Part shown: piece after piece, positions 45,504 to 54,103 of the stretch | Layout of the letters: each line of letters opens with the position of its first letter | Numbering within the stretch: position 1 is the first letter of the stretch | Notes under the pieces: model-generated | Told to the model about the DNA's origin: nothing | Databases searched by the model: none | Seen by the model: only the letters and a program-made list of their open reading frames with translations | Assembly (NCBI RefSeq): GCF_000963865.1 | Contig: NZ_CP011071.1 | Location: 3,210,260-3,274,259 of the forward strand | DNA: 64,000 nt | Reading direction: 5' to 3' | Source of the DNA: Flagellimonas lutaonensis | GTDB lineage: Bacteria; Bacteroidota; Bacteroidia; Flavobacteriales; Flavobacteriaceae | Made by a program: the position numbers and the translations under genes

Positions 45504-46701
45504 TGATTCTAGCGATGATTTCTTTCCAAATATCAGCGGCCACCTCGGCCTTCTTCTTAACATCAAACGCTTTAACGGAAAGATTCTTGTCCACAAAAGT
45601 GATTTTATTCGTTCCCTGCCCGAAACCTGCCCCTTTATCGTTCAGAGAGTTCAACACAATGGCATCCAAATTCTTGCGTTGTAGTTTTGCCTTGGCGTTT
45701 TCGAGTTCGTTTTCAGTCTCCAAGGCGAAGCCTACCAAATATTGCTGTTTTTTCTTTTCGCCCATCGATAGCAAGATGTCCTTGTTTCTGACCAAGTCAA
45801 TCTGAAGGCTACCATCTGTTTTCTTGATTTTTTGGTCAGCAACTTCTTTGGGGCGATAATCGGCCACGGCGGCAGCGGCAATGGCAATATCGGCTTTTTC
45901 ATAGTGTTGGTGCACTGCAGCGTACATTTCGTCCGCGGTGGTTACACTAACTACTTGTATGCCGGGGTGTTCCACGGACAAGCTTGTGGGGCCAGACACC
46001 AGCACTACGGTGGCGCCAAGGTCAGCGGCCCTTTTGGAAAGCTCAAAACCCATAGTGCCCGAAGAGCGGTTGCCCAAAAACCGAACGGGGTCAATGGGCT
46101 CGTGGGTGGGGCCAGCCGTTATGAGTACGTTTTTGCCCACTAGGGGAAGACCCGAACGCAGAAAGTTCTCTAAAAACCGTATTATGGTTTCCGGTTCTGC
46201 CATACGGCCCTCACCGTGCAATCCACTTGCCAATTCTCCCGACTCGGCAGGTATCATCACATTGCCGAACGACTGTAGTTTTTTGAACGTTTCTTTGGTG
46301 GACGGATGTTGGTACATATCCAAATCCATGGCAGGTGCAAAAAGTACCGGGCATTTGGCCGAAAGATAAGTGGCCAGCAACAGATTATCGCAGGTTCCGT
46401 GGGCCATTTTTGACAAGGTGTTGGCAGTGGCCGGCGCTATCAGCATCAGATCGGCCCACAGGCCCAGTTCTACATGATTGTTCCATGAAAGGCTGCCATC
46501 TTCCTCATTGACAAAATCCATTAAAACAGGATTCTTGGAGAGTGTGGCAAGGGTAAGGGGCGAAACAAAAGAACTGGCGCTCTGGGTCATGACAATCTTG
46601 ACCCGGGCACCAGCTTTTATCAATAATCTCGTGAGAAAGGTGGTCTTATAGGCGGCGATTCCTCCGGTAATTCCCAAGAGAATGTTTTTACCGCATAACA
46701 T
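45496..46701 (-). CDS. coaBC: Bifunctional phosphopantothenoylcysteine decarboxylase/synthetase
   Basis: A 401-residue flavoprotein. The N-terminal CoaC domain has the FMN-binding GITGGIAAYKTTFLTRLL near 9-26 and the active-site His in NHVELGLWADLMLIAPAT, with AMDLDMYQHPS further on. The C-terminal CoaB domain begins near 190 (NVLITAGPTHEPIDPVRF) and has RSSGTMGFELSKRAADLGA and the dimer-contact LVGFALETE. It makes phosphopantetheine from phosphopantothenate and cysteine in CoA synthesis. Cytosolic. It is downstream of rpoZ by 2 bases and overlaps porD, within one transcription unit. Confidence 0.96.
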   Translation of the reverse strand: MLCGKNILLGITGGIAAYKTTFLTRLLIKAGARVKIVMTQSASSFVSPLTLATLSKNPVLMDFVNEEDGSLSWNNHVELGLWADLMLIAPATANTLSKMAHGTCDNLLLATYLSAKCPVLFAPAMDLDMYQHPSTKETFKKLQSFGNVMIPAESGELASGLHGEGRMAEPETIIRFLENFLRSGLPLVGKNVLITAGPTHEPIDPVRFLGNRSSGTMGFELSKRAADLGATVVLVSGPTSLSVEHPGIQVVSVTTADEMYAAVHQHYEKADIAIAAAAVADYRPKEVADQKIKKTDGSLQIDLVRNKDILLSMGEKKKQQYLVGFALETENELENAKAKLQRKNLDAIVLNSLNDKGAGFGQGTNKITFVDKNLSVKAFDVKKKAEVAADIWKEIIARINA

Positions 46702-46703
46702 GC

Positions 46704-47042
46704 CTATTCTTCGTTATTGTCTTCCAAAGCAGTATTTCGGTAGTAGATTTTGTCTTCCAACCATTCTTGAACGGCCAAAGCGTGGGGTTTTGGCAGTTTT
46801 TCATAGAATTTCGAGACCTCTATCTGCTCTTTGTTCTCAAATACCTCTTCAAGGCTGTCACTGTAAGTGGCGAACTCTTCCAGTTTTTCCAGCAACTCTT
46901 TCTTGATCTCTGAGTTGATCTGTATCGCTCTTTTCGCCACTATGGAAATGGCCTCGTAGATATTGCCGGTTTTTTGGTCAAACTCGTCCCTATTGTAGGT
47001 TACGGTCGTGACAGGTGCTTTTGTATTCTTTAAATCGCTCAT
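46704..47042 (-). CDS. rpoZ: RNA polymerase omega subunit
   Basis: A 112-residue protein of the RPB6/omega fold, longer than the 80-90 residues of the proteobacterial form, as is usual in Bacteroidota. Conserved segments are FDQKTGNIYEAISIVAKRA, which contacts the beta' subunit, and the helical C-terminus. It aids assembly of RNA polymerase. It is placed between bamD (14-base gap) and coaBC (2-base gap), an order I know from Bacteroidota genomes. No anomaly is visible. Confidence 0.88.
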   Translation of the reverse strand: MSDLKNTKAPVTTVTYNRDEFDQKTGNIYEAISIVAKRAIQINSEIKKELLEKLEEFATYSDSLEEVFENKEQIEVSKFYEKLPKPHALAVQEWLEDKIYYRNTALEDNNEE

Positions 47043-47056
47043 AAAACTAAAACTTG

Positions 47057-47866
47057 TTATTTCGAAAAATCTTGCATTTCGCGCATGACCTTGGCATAAA
47101 GATCATCTGCTTTTTTGGCATATTTGGTATCAGGAAATGATTTTTTCAGGGCGTTGTATGCGGCCACGGCGTTTTCCAATCGCTCCTGTTTCTTTGACAA
47201 AGTACTGTTGAGAGCAAGGTTTGTAGATGATTTCAATTTGTAATAGAAAGCATCTTCACGATAAATGGAACCTGGGTTCTCTGCGATAAAATTTTCAAGG
47301 GCCGTAATGGCCGAAATCAATACGGGATAATCAAACTCGCCCAATTTATCAAATTGCTTGGCAATCTCGAATTGCTTGCGCTCTTTTTTTGTGGTCAGCT
47401 CCCGGGCCATTTTGTTGGCCTCATCAAAATACTCCGAGTCTGGATAGGTATTGATGAACGCTTGTAGTTTTGAAAGGGCCTTATCGGTATCTGTTTGATC
47501 CAACGAATATCTGGGGGACAGCTCATAATAGCTCTTGGCCCCCAAAAAGGACGCCTGTTGGATCTTGTCACTGTTCGGATATGACTTTACAAAGCGCTCA
47601 AATTGGTAACCTGCCAAATAATAGTTGCCTGTTTGAAAGTAGGAGTCCGCAAAAAAGAACATAACGCGTTCACCCTGTGGCTTACCAGCATATTGCGGGG
47701 CAATCTGTTCAAAAAGGCGGTTGGCCCTTTTGTAGTCGCCCTCATTATAGAGCTTTTCGGCCATGTCGTATTTCTCTTTTACACTTTCGCTCTTGAGTGC
47801 CTTTTGGTACTCGCTACAAGAAGCAAAAAGAAAAACCACTGCCAGTATTGGAAGCAATAACCTCAT
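47057..47866 (-). CDS. bamD: Outer membrane protein assembly factor BamD
   Basis: A 269-residue TPR lipoprotein from the ATG at 47866, chosen because it starts the signal MRLLLPILAVVFLFASC with a clear lipobox. Tandem TPR helices follow (YDMAEKLYNEGDYKRANRLF, then DSYFQTGNYYLAGYQFERFV), with the characteristic SYPNSDKIQQASFLGAKSYY and KLQAFINTYPDSEYFDEA. BamD is an essential part of the machinery inserting beta-barrel proteins into the outer membrane. A longer frame to 47902 is possible. It leads the rpoZ/coaBC/porD/recN unit. Location: inner face of the outer membrane. Confidence 0.93.
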   Translation of the reverse strand: MRLLLPILAVVFLFASCSEYQKALKSESVKEKYDMAEKLYNEGDYKRANRLFEQIAPQYAGKPQGERVMFFFADSYFQTGNYYLAGYQFERFVKSYPNSDKIQQASFLGAKSYYELSPRYSLDQTDTDKALSKLQAFINTYPDSEYFDEANKMARELTTKKERKQFEIAKQFDKLGEFDYPVLISAITALENFIAENPGSIYREDAFYYKLKSSTNLALNSTLSKKQERLENAVAAYNALKKSFPDTKYAKKADDLYAKVMREMQDFSK

Positions 47867-47974
47867 TCTAAAAAAATATTTTGCAAAATTAGCGATAATC
47901 AATGGATATAAAAAATACCCTGCCGCCCAAAAATAACGGGGAAGTCATATCGTTTGAAGCTTTTTGGCGAAGAT

Positions 47975-48874
47975 TTAACGCTCTATCGTGGTAACCCGTT
48001 GCGCCGATCTTAAGAAAGCCTTGATTTTTTGTTTCAAATGGGGCGTAGCCTCGACCAATGGCAGCCTGACCTTGGCGGTCGAAAGCCCCAATTGTTCAAA
48101 TACCGCTTTTATCCCCGCTGGATTGCCTTCTTCAAAGATCAGCTCCATGCCCGACAAAAGGGCATGGTGTATCGCATAGGCCTCATCTGACCTGCCCTGC
48201 AACGCTAGGTTGACCATTTTCGAAAACTCGTTTGGAAGCCCCTGCCCCAGTACCGAGATAACACCAATCCCACCGGCCAAAATGGTGGGCAACGCTGTGA
48301 AATCATCCCCAGAAATGACCAAGAAATCCTCTGGTTTTTGTTTGATGATGGTGTTGATTTGCACCATATCGCCCGAAGCTTCTTTGATGGCGGCGATATT
48401 CTCGACATCATGAGCCAACCGTAAAGTGGTTTCTGGCTGCATGTTGCTTCCTGTTCTTGCCGGAACGTTATAGAGTATCACCGGTACCGGGGAAGCCTTG
48501 GCGATGGCACGAAAGTGTTGAAAAATGCCTTCTTGGGTAGGTTTGTTATAATATGGTGAAACGGAGAGAATGGCACAGAAATCACTTAAATTAAAGGCGG
48601 CGAGGTCGTTGACCACCGCTTGGGTATTGTTGCCGCCCATGCCGACCACGAGGGGCAAACGCCCCGCATTTACCTTGGCAATGGTGTGCATCAAATGTTG
48701 TTTTTCATCTTTTGAAAGGGTAACCGATTCGGCAGTGGTGCCCAATGCCACCAAATAATCAACCCCACCGGCAATACAATGCTCAATTATCTGTTCAAGG
48801 GAGCGGTAATCGACCGAACCATCATTTTTAAAAGGTGTCACCAAAGCGACCCCGGTGCCCATCAACTGTTCCAT
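47975..48874 (-). CDS. dapA: 4-hydroxy-tetrahydrodipicolinate synthase
   Basis: A 299-residue (beta/alpha)8 aldolase condensing pyruvate with aspartate semialdehyde in lysine/diaminopimelate synthesis. Motifs: TGVALVTPFKNDGSVD at the N-terminus, VALGTTAESVTL, VILYNVPARTG with the catalytic Tyr near 139, and the Schiff-base Lys in IAAIKEASGDM near 167. The length is normal (290-300). Cytosolic. It overlaps the upstream DUF6913-type gene by one base, and the two are probably co-transcribed. The gap of 108 bases before bamD may hold a separate promoter for the next unit. Confidence 0.96.
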   Translation of the reverse strand: MEQLMGTGVALVTPFKNDGSVDYRSLEQIIEHCIAGGVDYLVALGTTAESVTLSKDEKQHLMHTIAKVNAGRLPLVVGMGGNNTQAVVNDLAAFNLSDFCAILSVSPYYNKPTQEGIFQHFRAIAKASPVPVILYNVPARTGSNMQPETTLRLAHDVENIAAIKEASGDMVQINTIIKQKPEDFLVISGDDFTALPTILAGGIGVISVLGQGLPNEFSKMVNLALQGRSDEAYAIHHALLSGMELIFEEGNPAGIKAVFEQLGLSTAKVRLPLVEATPHLKQKIKAFLRSAQRVTTIER

Positions 48875-49410
48875 TATTCAACTTCGTTCAATACTTTCAA
48901 ATATTTGTGCAACTCTGCCTTGAAAACCTTAAAGTCTTGATATGGGGTATGCAATATAAGATCGTTCAACTTGGTATCGACCTCTGCAAAACCGACCTTG
49001 ATACGGGCTGCAGTCTTCACCGAAAGCAGCTTCATCATCAGGTTGTCGTCGGTATAGTAGTTTATCAAAAGATCATATTCCCTTCCCAAAAATTCAAGAA
49101 CGTATCCGTTTTCAATTTCCCCCTTCCAACCTAAATCCTTATCAGAGAACATGGGTATGGCGTATGGGGAGTTTTTGTCATATTCCCTTTTATAGCCGAT
49201 GATCTTTATGGCATTCGGTCTCAGTGAAAGTTCTTGTATCAGTTCGTAAAAGCTTTCTGCCTTCGGAAACCGGTCAACATCAACGATACAGGCAATACTT
49301 GAAACACCATGGCCTCTAGATACCGATACCGTCGGATTCTCGAGCTCTTCCTGCAGATACTTTAGGCCTGATTTAACTTTAAATTTATCCTGAATGGCCT
49401 TGAATACCAT
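48874..49410 (-). CDS. DUF6913-like protein
   Basis: A 178-residue soluble protein. The fold appears alpha/beta, with IACIVDVDRFPKAESFYEL and ALNIKIIGYKRE-like strands (here NAIKIIGYKREYDKN), then GREYDLLINYYTDDNLMM and a helical end. Homologues in Flavobacteriaceae sit upstream of dapA, as here. I believe the family is DUF6913; the function is unknown. There is no signal peptide or membrane helix. The start at 49410 is an ATG with an AT-rich upstream region shared with the divergent 5'-nucleotidase gene. No catalytic motif is assigned. Confidence 0.78.
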   Translation of the reverse strand: MVFKAIQDKFKVKSGLKYLQEELENPTVSVSRGHGVSSIACIVDVDRFPKAESFYELIQELSLRPNAIKIIGYKREYDKNSPYAIPMFSDKDLGWKGEIENGYVLEFLGREYDLLINYYTDDNLMMKLLSVKTAARIKVGFAEVDTKLNDLILHTPYQDFKVFKAELHKYLKVLNEVE

Positions 49411-49473
49411 ATATTTTTCACATTTTTACAAATGTAAATAATATACGAACATCTAAAGACAAAGATAACCAGA

Positions 49474-50238
49474 GTGAAGCTTTTAAAAATAAAACATTTT
49501 GTTATTTTTATAACATTTGTATTTTTTTCCTGTAAGGATACGCCTTTAAAGCTTCAAGAAATCAAAGGAGAGCAATTTACGATAACAGAAAAGCTCTCTT
49601 CCGTAGACTCCTTGGAAACTGTAATCGATCCCTACAGGCAACGCCTGAACCAGATAATGGACAGCGTGCTTACCTATGCCCCGAGAACATTGAACAAAGA
49701 AGACGGCGAACTGAACACATCAGAAGGCAACCTGATGGCCGATATTATTTTGAGGCAGGCCAACAAAGTCTTTCAACAACGAACGGGCAATAGCGTCGAT
49801 TTTGTGGTGCTCAACCATGGTGGCATTCGCTCTGTGATATCAAAAGGCCCCGTTACCATTCGAAATATTTTTGAGGTAATGCCCTTTGAAAACAACATAG
49901 CTATTGTAGCCATGCAGGGACGGACAGTTCGTGACCTTATATCGTTTTTGGTCAATGCCAAAAGGGCGCATCCCATCTCAGGCCTGCAAATAACCCTTGA
50001 CAAAGAAGGTGGTTTGGCTTCGGTCTTCATCAATGGCGAGCCTTTCGATGAAAACAAAAAATATTATGTCGCCACATCAGATTATCTGGTGCAAGGAGGC
50101 GATGATATGGGGTTCTTTAAAAATACCGATGAGGTCATCGAATTGAACTACCTTGTTCGAAATGCCATCATCGATTATCTAAAGGAGATCGATACCCTGA
50201 ATGCTACTGTCGATAACCGATTTATACGCCTTAAATAG
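49474..50238 (+). CDS. 5'-nucleotidase C-terminal domain lipoprotein
   Basis: A 254-residue protein starting at a GTG. The signal LLKIKHFVIFITFVFFSC ends with a lipobox Cys. The mature part is the substrate-binding (C-terminal) domain of UshA-type 5'-nucleotidases: SEGNLMADIILRQAN, VVLNHGGIRSVISKGPVTI with the nucleotide-contact NxGGxR, VMPFENNIAIVAM and YLVQGGDDMGFF. The metal-binding domain is not in this protein but in the next gene, which starts with no gap. The two probably act together outside the cytoplasm to release nucleosides from extracellular nucleotides. Gene order is reversed compared with the fused enzyme. Confidence 0.9.
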   Translation: MKLLKIKHFVIFITFVFFSCKDTPLKLQEIKGEQFTITEKLSSVDSLETVIDPYRQRLNQIMDSVLTYAPRTLNKEDGELNTSEGNLMADIILRQANKVFQQRTGNSVDFVVLNHGGIRSVISKGPVTIRNIFEVMPFENNIAIVAMQGRTVRDLISFLVNAKRAHPISGLQITLDKEGGLASVFINGEPFDENKKYYVATSDYLVQGGDDMGFFKNTDEVIELNYLVRNAIIDYLKEIDTLNATVDNRFIRLK

Positions 50239-51153
50239 ATGAAGCGACGCACATTTTTGACCAGAACAGCGGCAGCTACGGCCTTTACCGGCCTTGGCGG
50301 ACTTTCGCTTGAAAGCTGCAAGGCCCTGGGCCAAAAGCACATCACCGTTCTGCACACCAACGACGTGCACAGCCACATAGACCCTTTTCCAACAAATCAT
50401 TCTCGGTACCCCAACTTGGGTGGGGTTTCGCGCCGCGCTTCATTGATCGGCCAAATACGTGACGAAAACCCCAATACGCTGCTCTTTGACGCCGGAGACA
50501 TCTTTCAGGGCACCCCATACTTCAATTTTTACGGAGGTGAGCTGGAATTCAAGCTCATGAGCATGATGAAATACGATGCGGCCACCATAGGCAACCACGA
50601 TTTCGACAATGGTATTGAAGGGCTTTTGGCACAACTGCCCCATGCAAAGTTTGAACTGCTCTCGGCCAACTATGATTTTTCGAACACCGCATTGGACGGC
50701 TACGTGAAACCTTATCGTACCTACACGATGGAAGGAATAAAAATCGGGGTGTACGGTATCGGCATCAAGTTGGCGGGGCTTGTATCACAAAAGCTGTACA
50801 AAGAAACCCAATACCTAGATCCTTACGAAATCGCCCTTGATGCCGAAAGGCAACTCAAAGAAAATGAGCGTTGCGACCTTATCATCTGTCTGTCCCATCT
50901 GGGCTACGATTATGAAGGCAATGCCAACCGTGCCGATGATGTTACCCTAGCCTCAAAAACCGAGCATACCCAATTGATTATCGGCGGGCATACGCATACG
51001 TTTTTGGATAAGCCAGATGTGCGCACGAACAAAAACGGAAGTCCGGTGTTGGTGAACCAGGTAGGCTGCTATGGTGTCAATCTGGGCCGGATCGATTTTT
51101 ACTTTGATACCGCCAAACAAGTATCGGCCGAGGGCATCAGCATTTCGGTCTAG
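50239..51153 (+). CDS. 5'-nucleotidase metallophosphatase domain, Tat-type signal
   Basis: A 304-residue metallophosphoesterase. The N-terminus KRRTFLTRTAAATAFTGLGG is a twin-arginine signal followed by SLESC, a possible lipobox. Di-metal motifs are HTNDVHSHIDPF, DAGDIFQGTPYF, GNHDFDNG and GGHTHTF, with LSHLGYD between them. It forms the catalytic half of a UshA-like nucleotidase and pairs with the substrate-binding domain encoded directly upstream (start immediately follows its stop). Tat export would allow metal loading in the cytoplasm. The fused form normally has both on one chain. Confidence 0.92.
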   Translation: MKRRTFLTRTAAATAFTGLGGLSLESCKALGQKHITVLHTNDVHSHIDPFPTNHSRYPNLGGVSRRASLIGQIRDENPNTLLFDAGDIFQGTPYFNFYGGELEFKLMSMMKYDAATIGNHDFDNGIEGLLAQLPHAKFELLSANYDFSNTALDGYVKPYRTYTMEGIKIGVYGIGIKLAGLVSQKLYKETQYLDPYEIALDAERQLKENERCDLIICLSHLGYDYEGNANRADDVTLASKTEHTQLIIGGHTHTFLDKPDVRTNKNGSPVLVNQVGCYGVNLGRIDFYFDTAKQVSAEGISISV

Positions 51154-51209
51154 CACTGTAACGATAGATGTCGACCTTTGTCTTTAGGTAAATCATCAAT
51201 CAATAACAT

Positions 51210-52134
51210 ATGCAAACTTTCATCAAAATGATGCTGTTGCTGATCAACGGCATCGCAATTTCTCTTTCTACCCATGGTCAAGCCAAAACCGTTTTCCATG
51301 ATGTCCATTTCTATGAATCCTTGGTTGAGGTAAAAGAAAAAATCAGTCCTCACATACTATCGCACAAATGTTGTTGAAATCGACCCTCTGAGCTTTTCAT
51401 TGGCCAAAAACAGCGAGTCACACCTGTTGTGCACCAATTTACGTACCAAAAACGGTACCCTTGCCCAAGTTGTCTTCACCTTTGCCGACAACAAACTGCA
51501 CTATATCGAAGCCAGGGGCAATGCATTTGGCTCATTGATGCCTCTCGGAAAGATACGGCGGCTACCTTTATGAAATACAATGCTTTCTTTGATGACAGGC
51601 TCATCGGCGACCCAGAAAAAGATTTAGTCTGGCAATTGACAGAAGAGGCCACCCATCCAAATTTGTTTGCCTGGGAAAATCCGTATTTGACGGAAGGTAA
51701 GGCCATTGGTCTGGAGTCCAACCCGTCGGGAAAAATCCCAGTATTCATTAAAATGGGCGGTAGTTTGGATGACCTCCGCCCAAAACTGGAAGCGCACTCC
51801 CTGTTTTGTCCATGAAATGTAGTTGGACGGTTCAGACCCGAATGCACAATTGCAATTGAACTGCTTTGGCATAGAATATGCCGGCTTTCCCAGAAAAATA
51901 GAGGCCCGTTTTGGCGACGGAAAACTGAATATGGTCTGGATTTTAACGGGTAAAGTTGAAGAGAATCGTATTCGGGAAAAATTGAAGGCCGAATACGGCG
52001 AACCCGTATTTGTGAACGATGCCTGGGAAATTTTTGACGGTTGGACGGTTGGTCTCAGAAAAGACAAGCCCGAATTGCTCTTGCTCACCAAAGAGCTGGG
52101 GCAATTTTACAAGAAAGAATATTTCAAGCAGTAA
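51210..52134 (+). pseudogene. Frameshifted secreted protein
   Basis: The ATG at 51210 starts a signal-like MQTFIKMMLLLINGIAIS ending after about 55 codons at a stop near 51377. The reading continues in another frame with VVEIDPLSFSLAKNSES, again in a third frame with DASRKDTAATFMKYNAFF to a TGA near 51815, and finally with DGSDPNAQLQLNCFG to EYFKQ and a stop at 52132-52134. A further in-frame TAG near 51820 precedes the last part. The pieces read continuously as one protein of about 300 residues with two related halves, but at least three frameshifts and one stop make it inactive as read. No family was recognised. Confidence 0.75.
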
Positions 52135-52272
52135 TGGCAGTTACATACCACTTTTGATGTAAACCAGGTGTTGTTTTCTGCCATCTGCACACGAATCGCA
52201 CAAATTGCTACAGGATGGCACCCTTCCTTGTAAGAAATTTACTAGCTTACAGGATAAACAAAGGCGCTTCAA

Positions 52273-53154
52273 ATGGAAAAAGTACAGATTTTCTGGGATC
52301 CCAGTGGTATCGAACTCGACCAATTGGGCAAAAAGACAAAATCGGGCGACCCCGCCGATGGCGACACACCTTATGTGCGAATGCCCATACGCATGTTGGG
52401 CATCGACACACCTGAGACCAGCTATCAAGGTGGTGAGACCACCGCTAACAACAAACTGAACGAATTGAAAACGCTGCTTGAAACGGGAAACTTTGATAGT
52501 TGGATCGACCCTGAACTCAAGGCCCATATAGTGCCCCGATTGGTCAGTGCCGGTACAAGGCAGATAACACAGGGTAACCAAGCCAAAACGGTGTTCAAAC
52601 AATTACTCGATACACGATTGGCCAAACCCAACGGTACAAACCGCAGTCTTTTTGTCATGGCAGCCGACGAACACTTTGACCGGTATGGACGCCTACTGGC
52701 CTACATTGCGCCCAGTTTTACAAAGACCGAGCTCGCCACGGTAAGTTTAGAGCAACGCAAGACCTTTAACCTGTTGTTGTTGGAGTCGGGCTGGGCCAGC
52801 AGCATCATTATCTACCCCAACCTACCCAAAAACAGTGATTTACGGTTAGCGCGAACCGCGGTCAAAAACGCAGTTGAAAACAACCTCGGTGCCTGGGCCG
52901 ACCCGTTGATGCTAACGGCCTACGAATACCGTATGTGCATAAAGCTCTACAATGCCTGTAAAAAGGCAAAGGCGAGCAATGGTTTTTTTATCAGGGAATC
53001 TGACTGGGTACAACGCTACTGTATCGACATGACCACCCTTAAGGTCTACAATCCACAGCAATATTTAAAGGTAAAACCTGAAAACCGCCTATTTATCTGG
53101 CCCTTTGAAATTCGTGATGCGGTGGGCGAACTGAATTTGATCGCAGCGGAATAA
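52273..53154 (+). CDS. Thermonuclease (SNase)-like protein with large insertion
   Basis: A 293-residue protein. RMPIRMLGIDTPETSYQGG near 37-55 matches the SNase active site (Arg, Asp-Thr and Glu in RxxxxDTPE), and EHFDRYGRLLAYI near 137-149 matches the second segment with the catalytic Arg. Between them lies an 80-residue stretch (about 56-135), longer than in staphylococcal nuclease, and the C-terminal 100 residues are helical. No signal peptide is present, unlike secreted SNases. It would cut DNA or RNA with Ca2+ if the fold is intact. It follows a pseudogene by 138 bases, in an accessory patch. Confidence 0.75.
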   Translation: MEKVQIFWDPSGIELDQLGKKTKSGDPADGDTPYVRMPIRMLGIDTPETSYQGGETTANNKLNELKTLLETGNFDSWIDPELKAHIVPRLVSAGTRQITQGNQAKTVFKQLLDTRLAKPNGTNRSLFVMAADEHFDRYGRLLAYIAPSFTKTELATVSLEQRKTFNLLLLESGWASSIIIYPNLPKNSDLRLARTAVKNAVENNLGAWADPLMLTAYEYRMCIKLYNACKKAKASNGFFIRESDWVQRYCIDMTTLKVYNPQQYLKVKPENRLFIWPFEIRDAVGELNLIAAE

Positions 53155-53256
53155 ACTGAGCATTTTTTTGGTCCAGTCTACAACAAGCCATCTATTTTGG
53201 TGGCTATGCTTATTTTTATTTGGAATATGAACAGGTAAGCCACAAGTATAGGTTGA

Positions 53257-53577
53257 ATGAATAAATTAGATTTTAGCATATTATTGAGAGTAAAAGGTCT
53301 GGACACAGTGGACATAAAAAAGAAAATGAAGGAGAAAGGATTTGAGGATTCTGAAATACAGTACTATTTAAAAAGATCGGATGAAATCTTTCTAAATCAG
53401 TCCATGCACTACAAGGGGTTGAAGTCTAAAGGAAAAAACAAGAATGGCATAAAAATGATAGCTCTAGCACTTATTCTTGTGCTCTTAGTTAATGTTTTTT
53501 TTGGTTTCGCCACTATAGGCTTAGTGGGACTTTTTATTATATGGAGTTTAGTCAGATCTAGTTCCTACAGGAGATAA
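53257..53577 (+). CDS. Small membrane protein, unknown function
   Basis: A 106-residue protein with a Lys-rich N-terminal half (IKKKMKEKGFEDSEIQYYLKRSDE, helical) and two adjacent hydrophobic helices at the C-terminus (MIALALILVLLVNVFFGF and GLVGLFIIWSLVR). It is likely anchored in the inner membrane with the basic domain in the cytoplasm. No family was recognised. The sequence is more AT-rich than its neighbours, suggesting recent acquisition together with the SNase-like gene. A mirror-like repeat follows at about 53598-53633. An upstream AT-rich region could hold a promoter. Confidence 0.6.
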   Translation: MNKLDFSILLRVKGLDTVDIKKKMKEKGFEDSEIQYYLKRSDEIFLNQSMHYKGLKSKGKNKNGIKMIALALILVLLVNVFFGFATIGLVGLFIIWSLVRSSSYRR

Positions 53578-53597
53578 GGAAAACGAAGAATATACCC

Positions 53598-53633
53598 TCG
53601 CTACAACTTGTTTCCAACGAGCGGTTAGCGCCA
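53598..53633. repeat. Inverted repeats in gene-free stretch
   Basis: CTCGCTACAAC...CCAACGAGCGGTTAGCG: the arms CGCTA/TAGCG and CTCG/CGAG are nested. It lies in a 223-base gap without a gene and is possibly the border of a lost mobile element. Nothing else is seen in 53578-53800. Confidence 0.35.
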
Positions 53634-53800
53634 TGTTCATGTTAGTCCCAAAGACTATCGGAATACACCGGTAGTTTCACAAATCCCCTACAGCGAAAAC
53701 CAATTTTTGTGATTCCTCCCCCACCTAAGACGCATTCAGAATAACAGAACACCCCTCACCCATTGACTGCTGCCCAGGGCGGTGCAACCAAGGGAATCAT

Positions 53801-54103
53801 TCATTTTCTTATAACAGCCTCTACCAGCACCTTGAGTTCTTCTTCTAAACTAATTTCAGGAAAAGGCTTTCCCGCCTGTCGGTACCAATACCGTGCATTC
53901 CATTCATCACCCTCTTTGCGATGCAGATACGCATGGACCCATTTGGCCATGGCGTCGCTTAAGTGATCCACCAAATCGTGCGCTGCATGCCAATCGCCCT
54001 TGGCATCGAACCACAGAGCTCTTAGGGCCACAGGCCACTTTTCTGGTGGGGCCGGCCATACAAGGGTTTCTTGAAACTCGCCAATGTTATACGGTATCGT
54101 CAT
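53801..54103 (-). CDS. Conserved hypothetical protein (100 aa)
   Basis: A 100-residue soluble protein from the ATG at 54103, which overlaps the upstream stop by 17 bases. It is Trp-rich: LVWPAPPEKWPVALRALWFD, then WHAAHDLVDHLSDAMAKWVHAYLHRKEGD, NARYWYRQAGKPFPE and an acidic helix. This arrangement is seen in small conserved bacterial proteins of unknown function; His/Asp residues may bind metal. The same strand carries two membrane protein genes immediately upstream, so it may be part of their unit. The longer start at 54127 would overlap even further and is less likely. Confidence 0.7.
   Translation of the reverse strand: MTIPYNIGEFQETLVWPAPPEKWPVALRALWFDAKGDWHAAHDLVDHLSDAMAKWVHAYLHRKEGDEWNARYWYRQAGKPFPEISLEEELKVLVEAVIRK

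Noticed and set aside
44613..45596. Longer PorD-type frame starting at 45596
   Set aside because: The added 31 residues overlap coaBC and would precede the signal peptide, which starts at 45503.
53598..53633. Possible integron attC site
   Set aside because: Nested inverted repeats are present, but the core sites do not match the RYYYAAC/GTTRRRY pattern.
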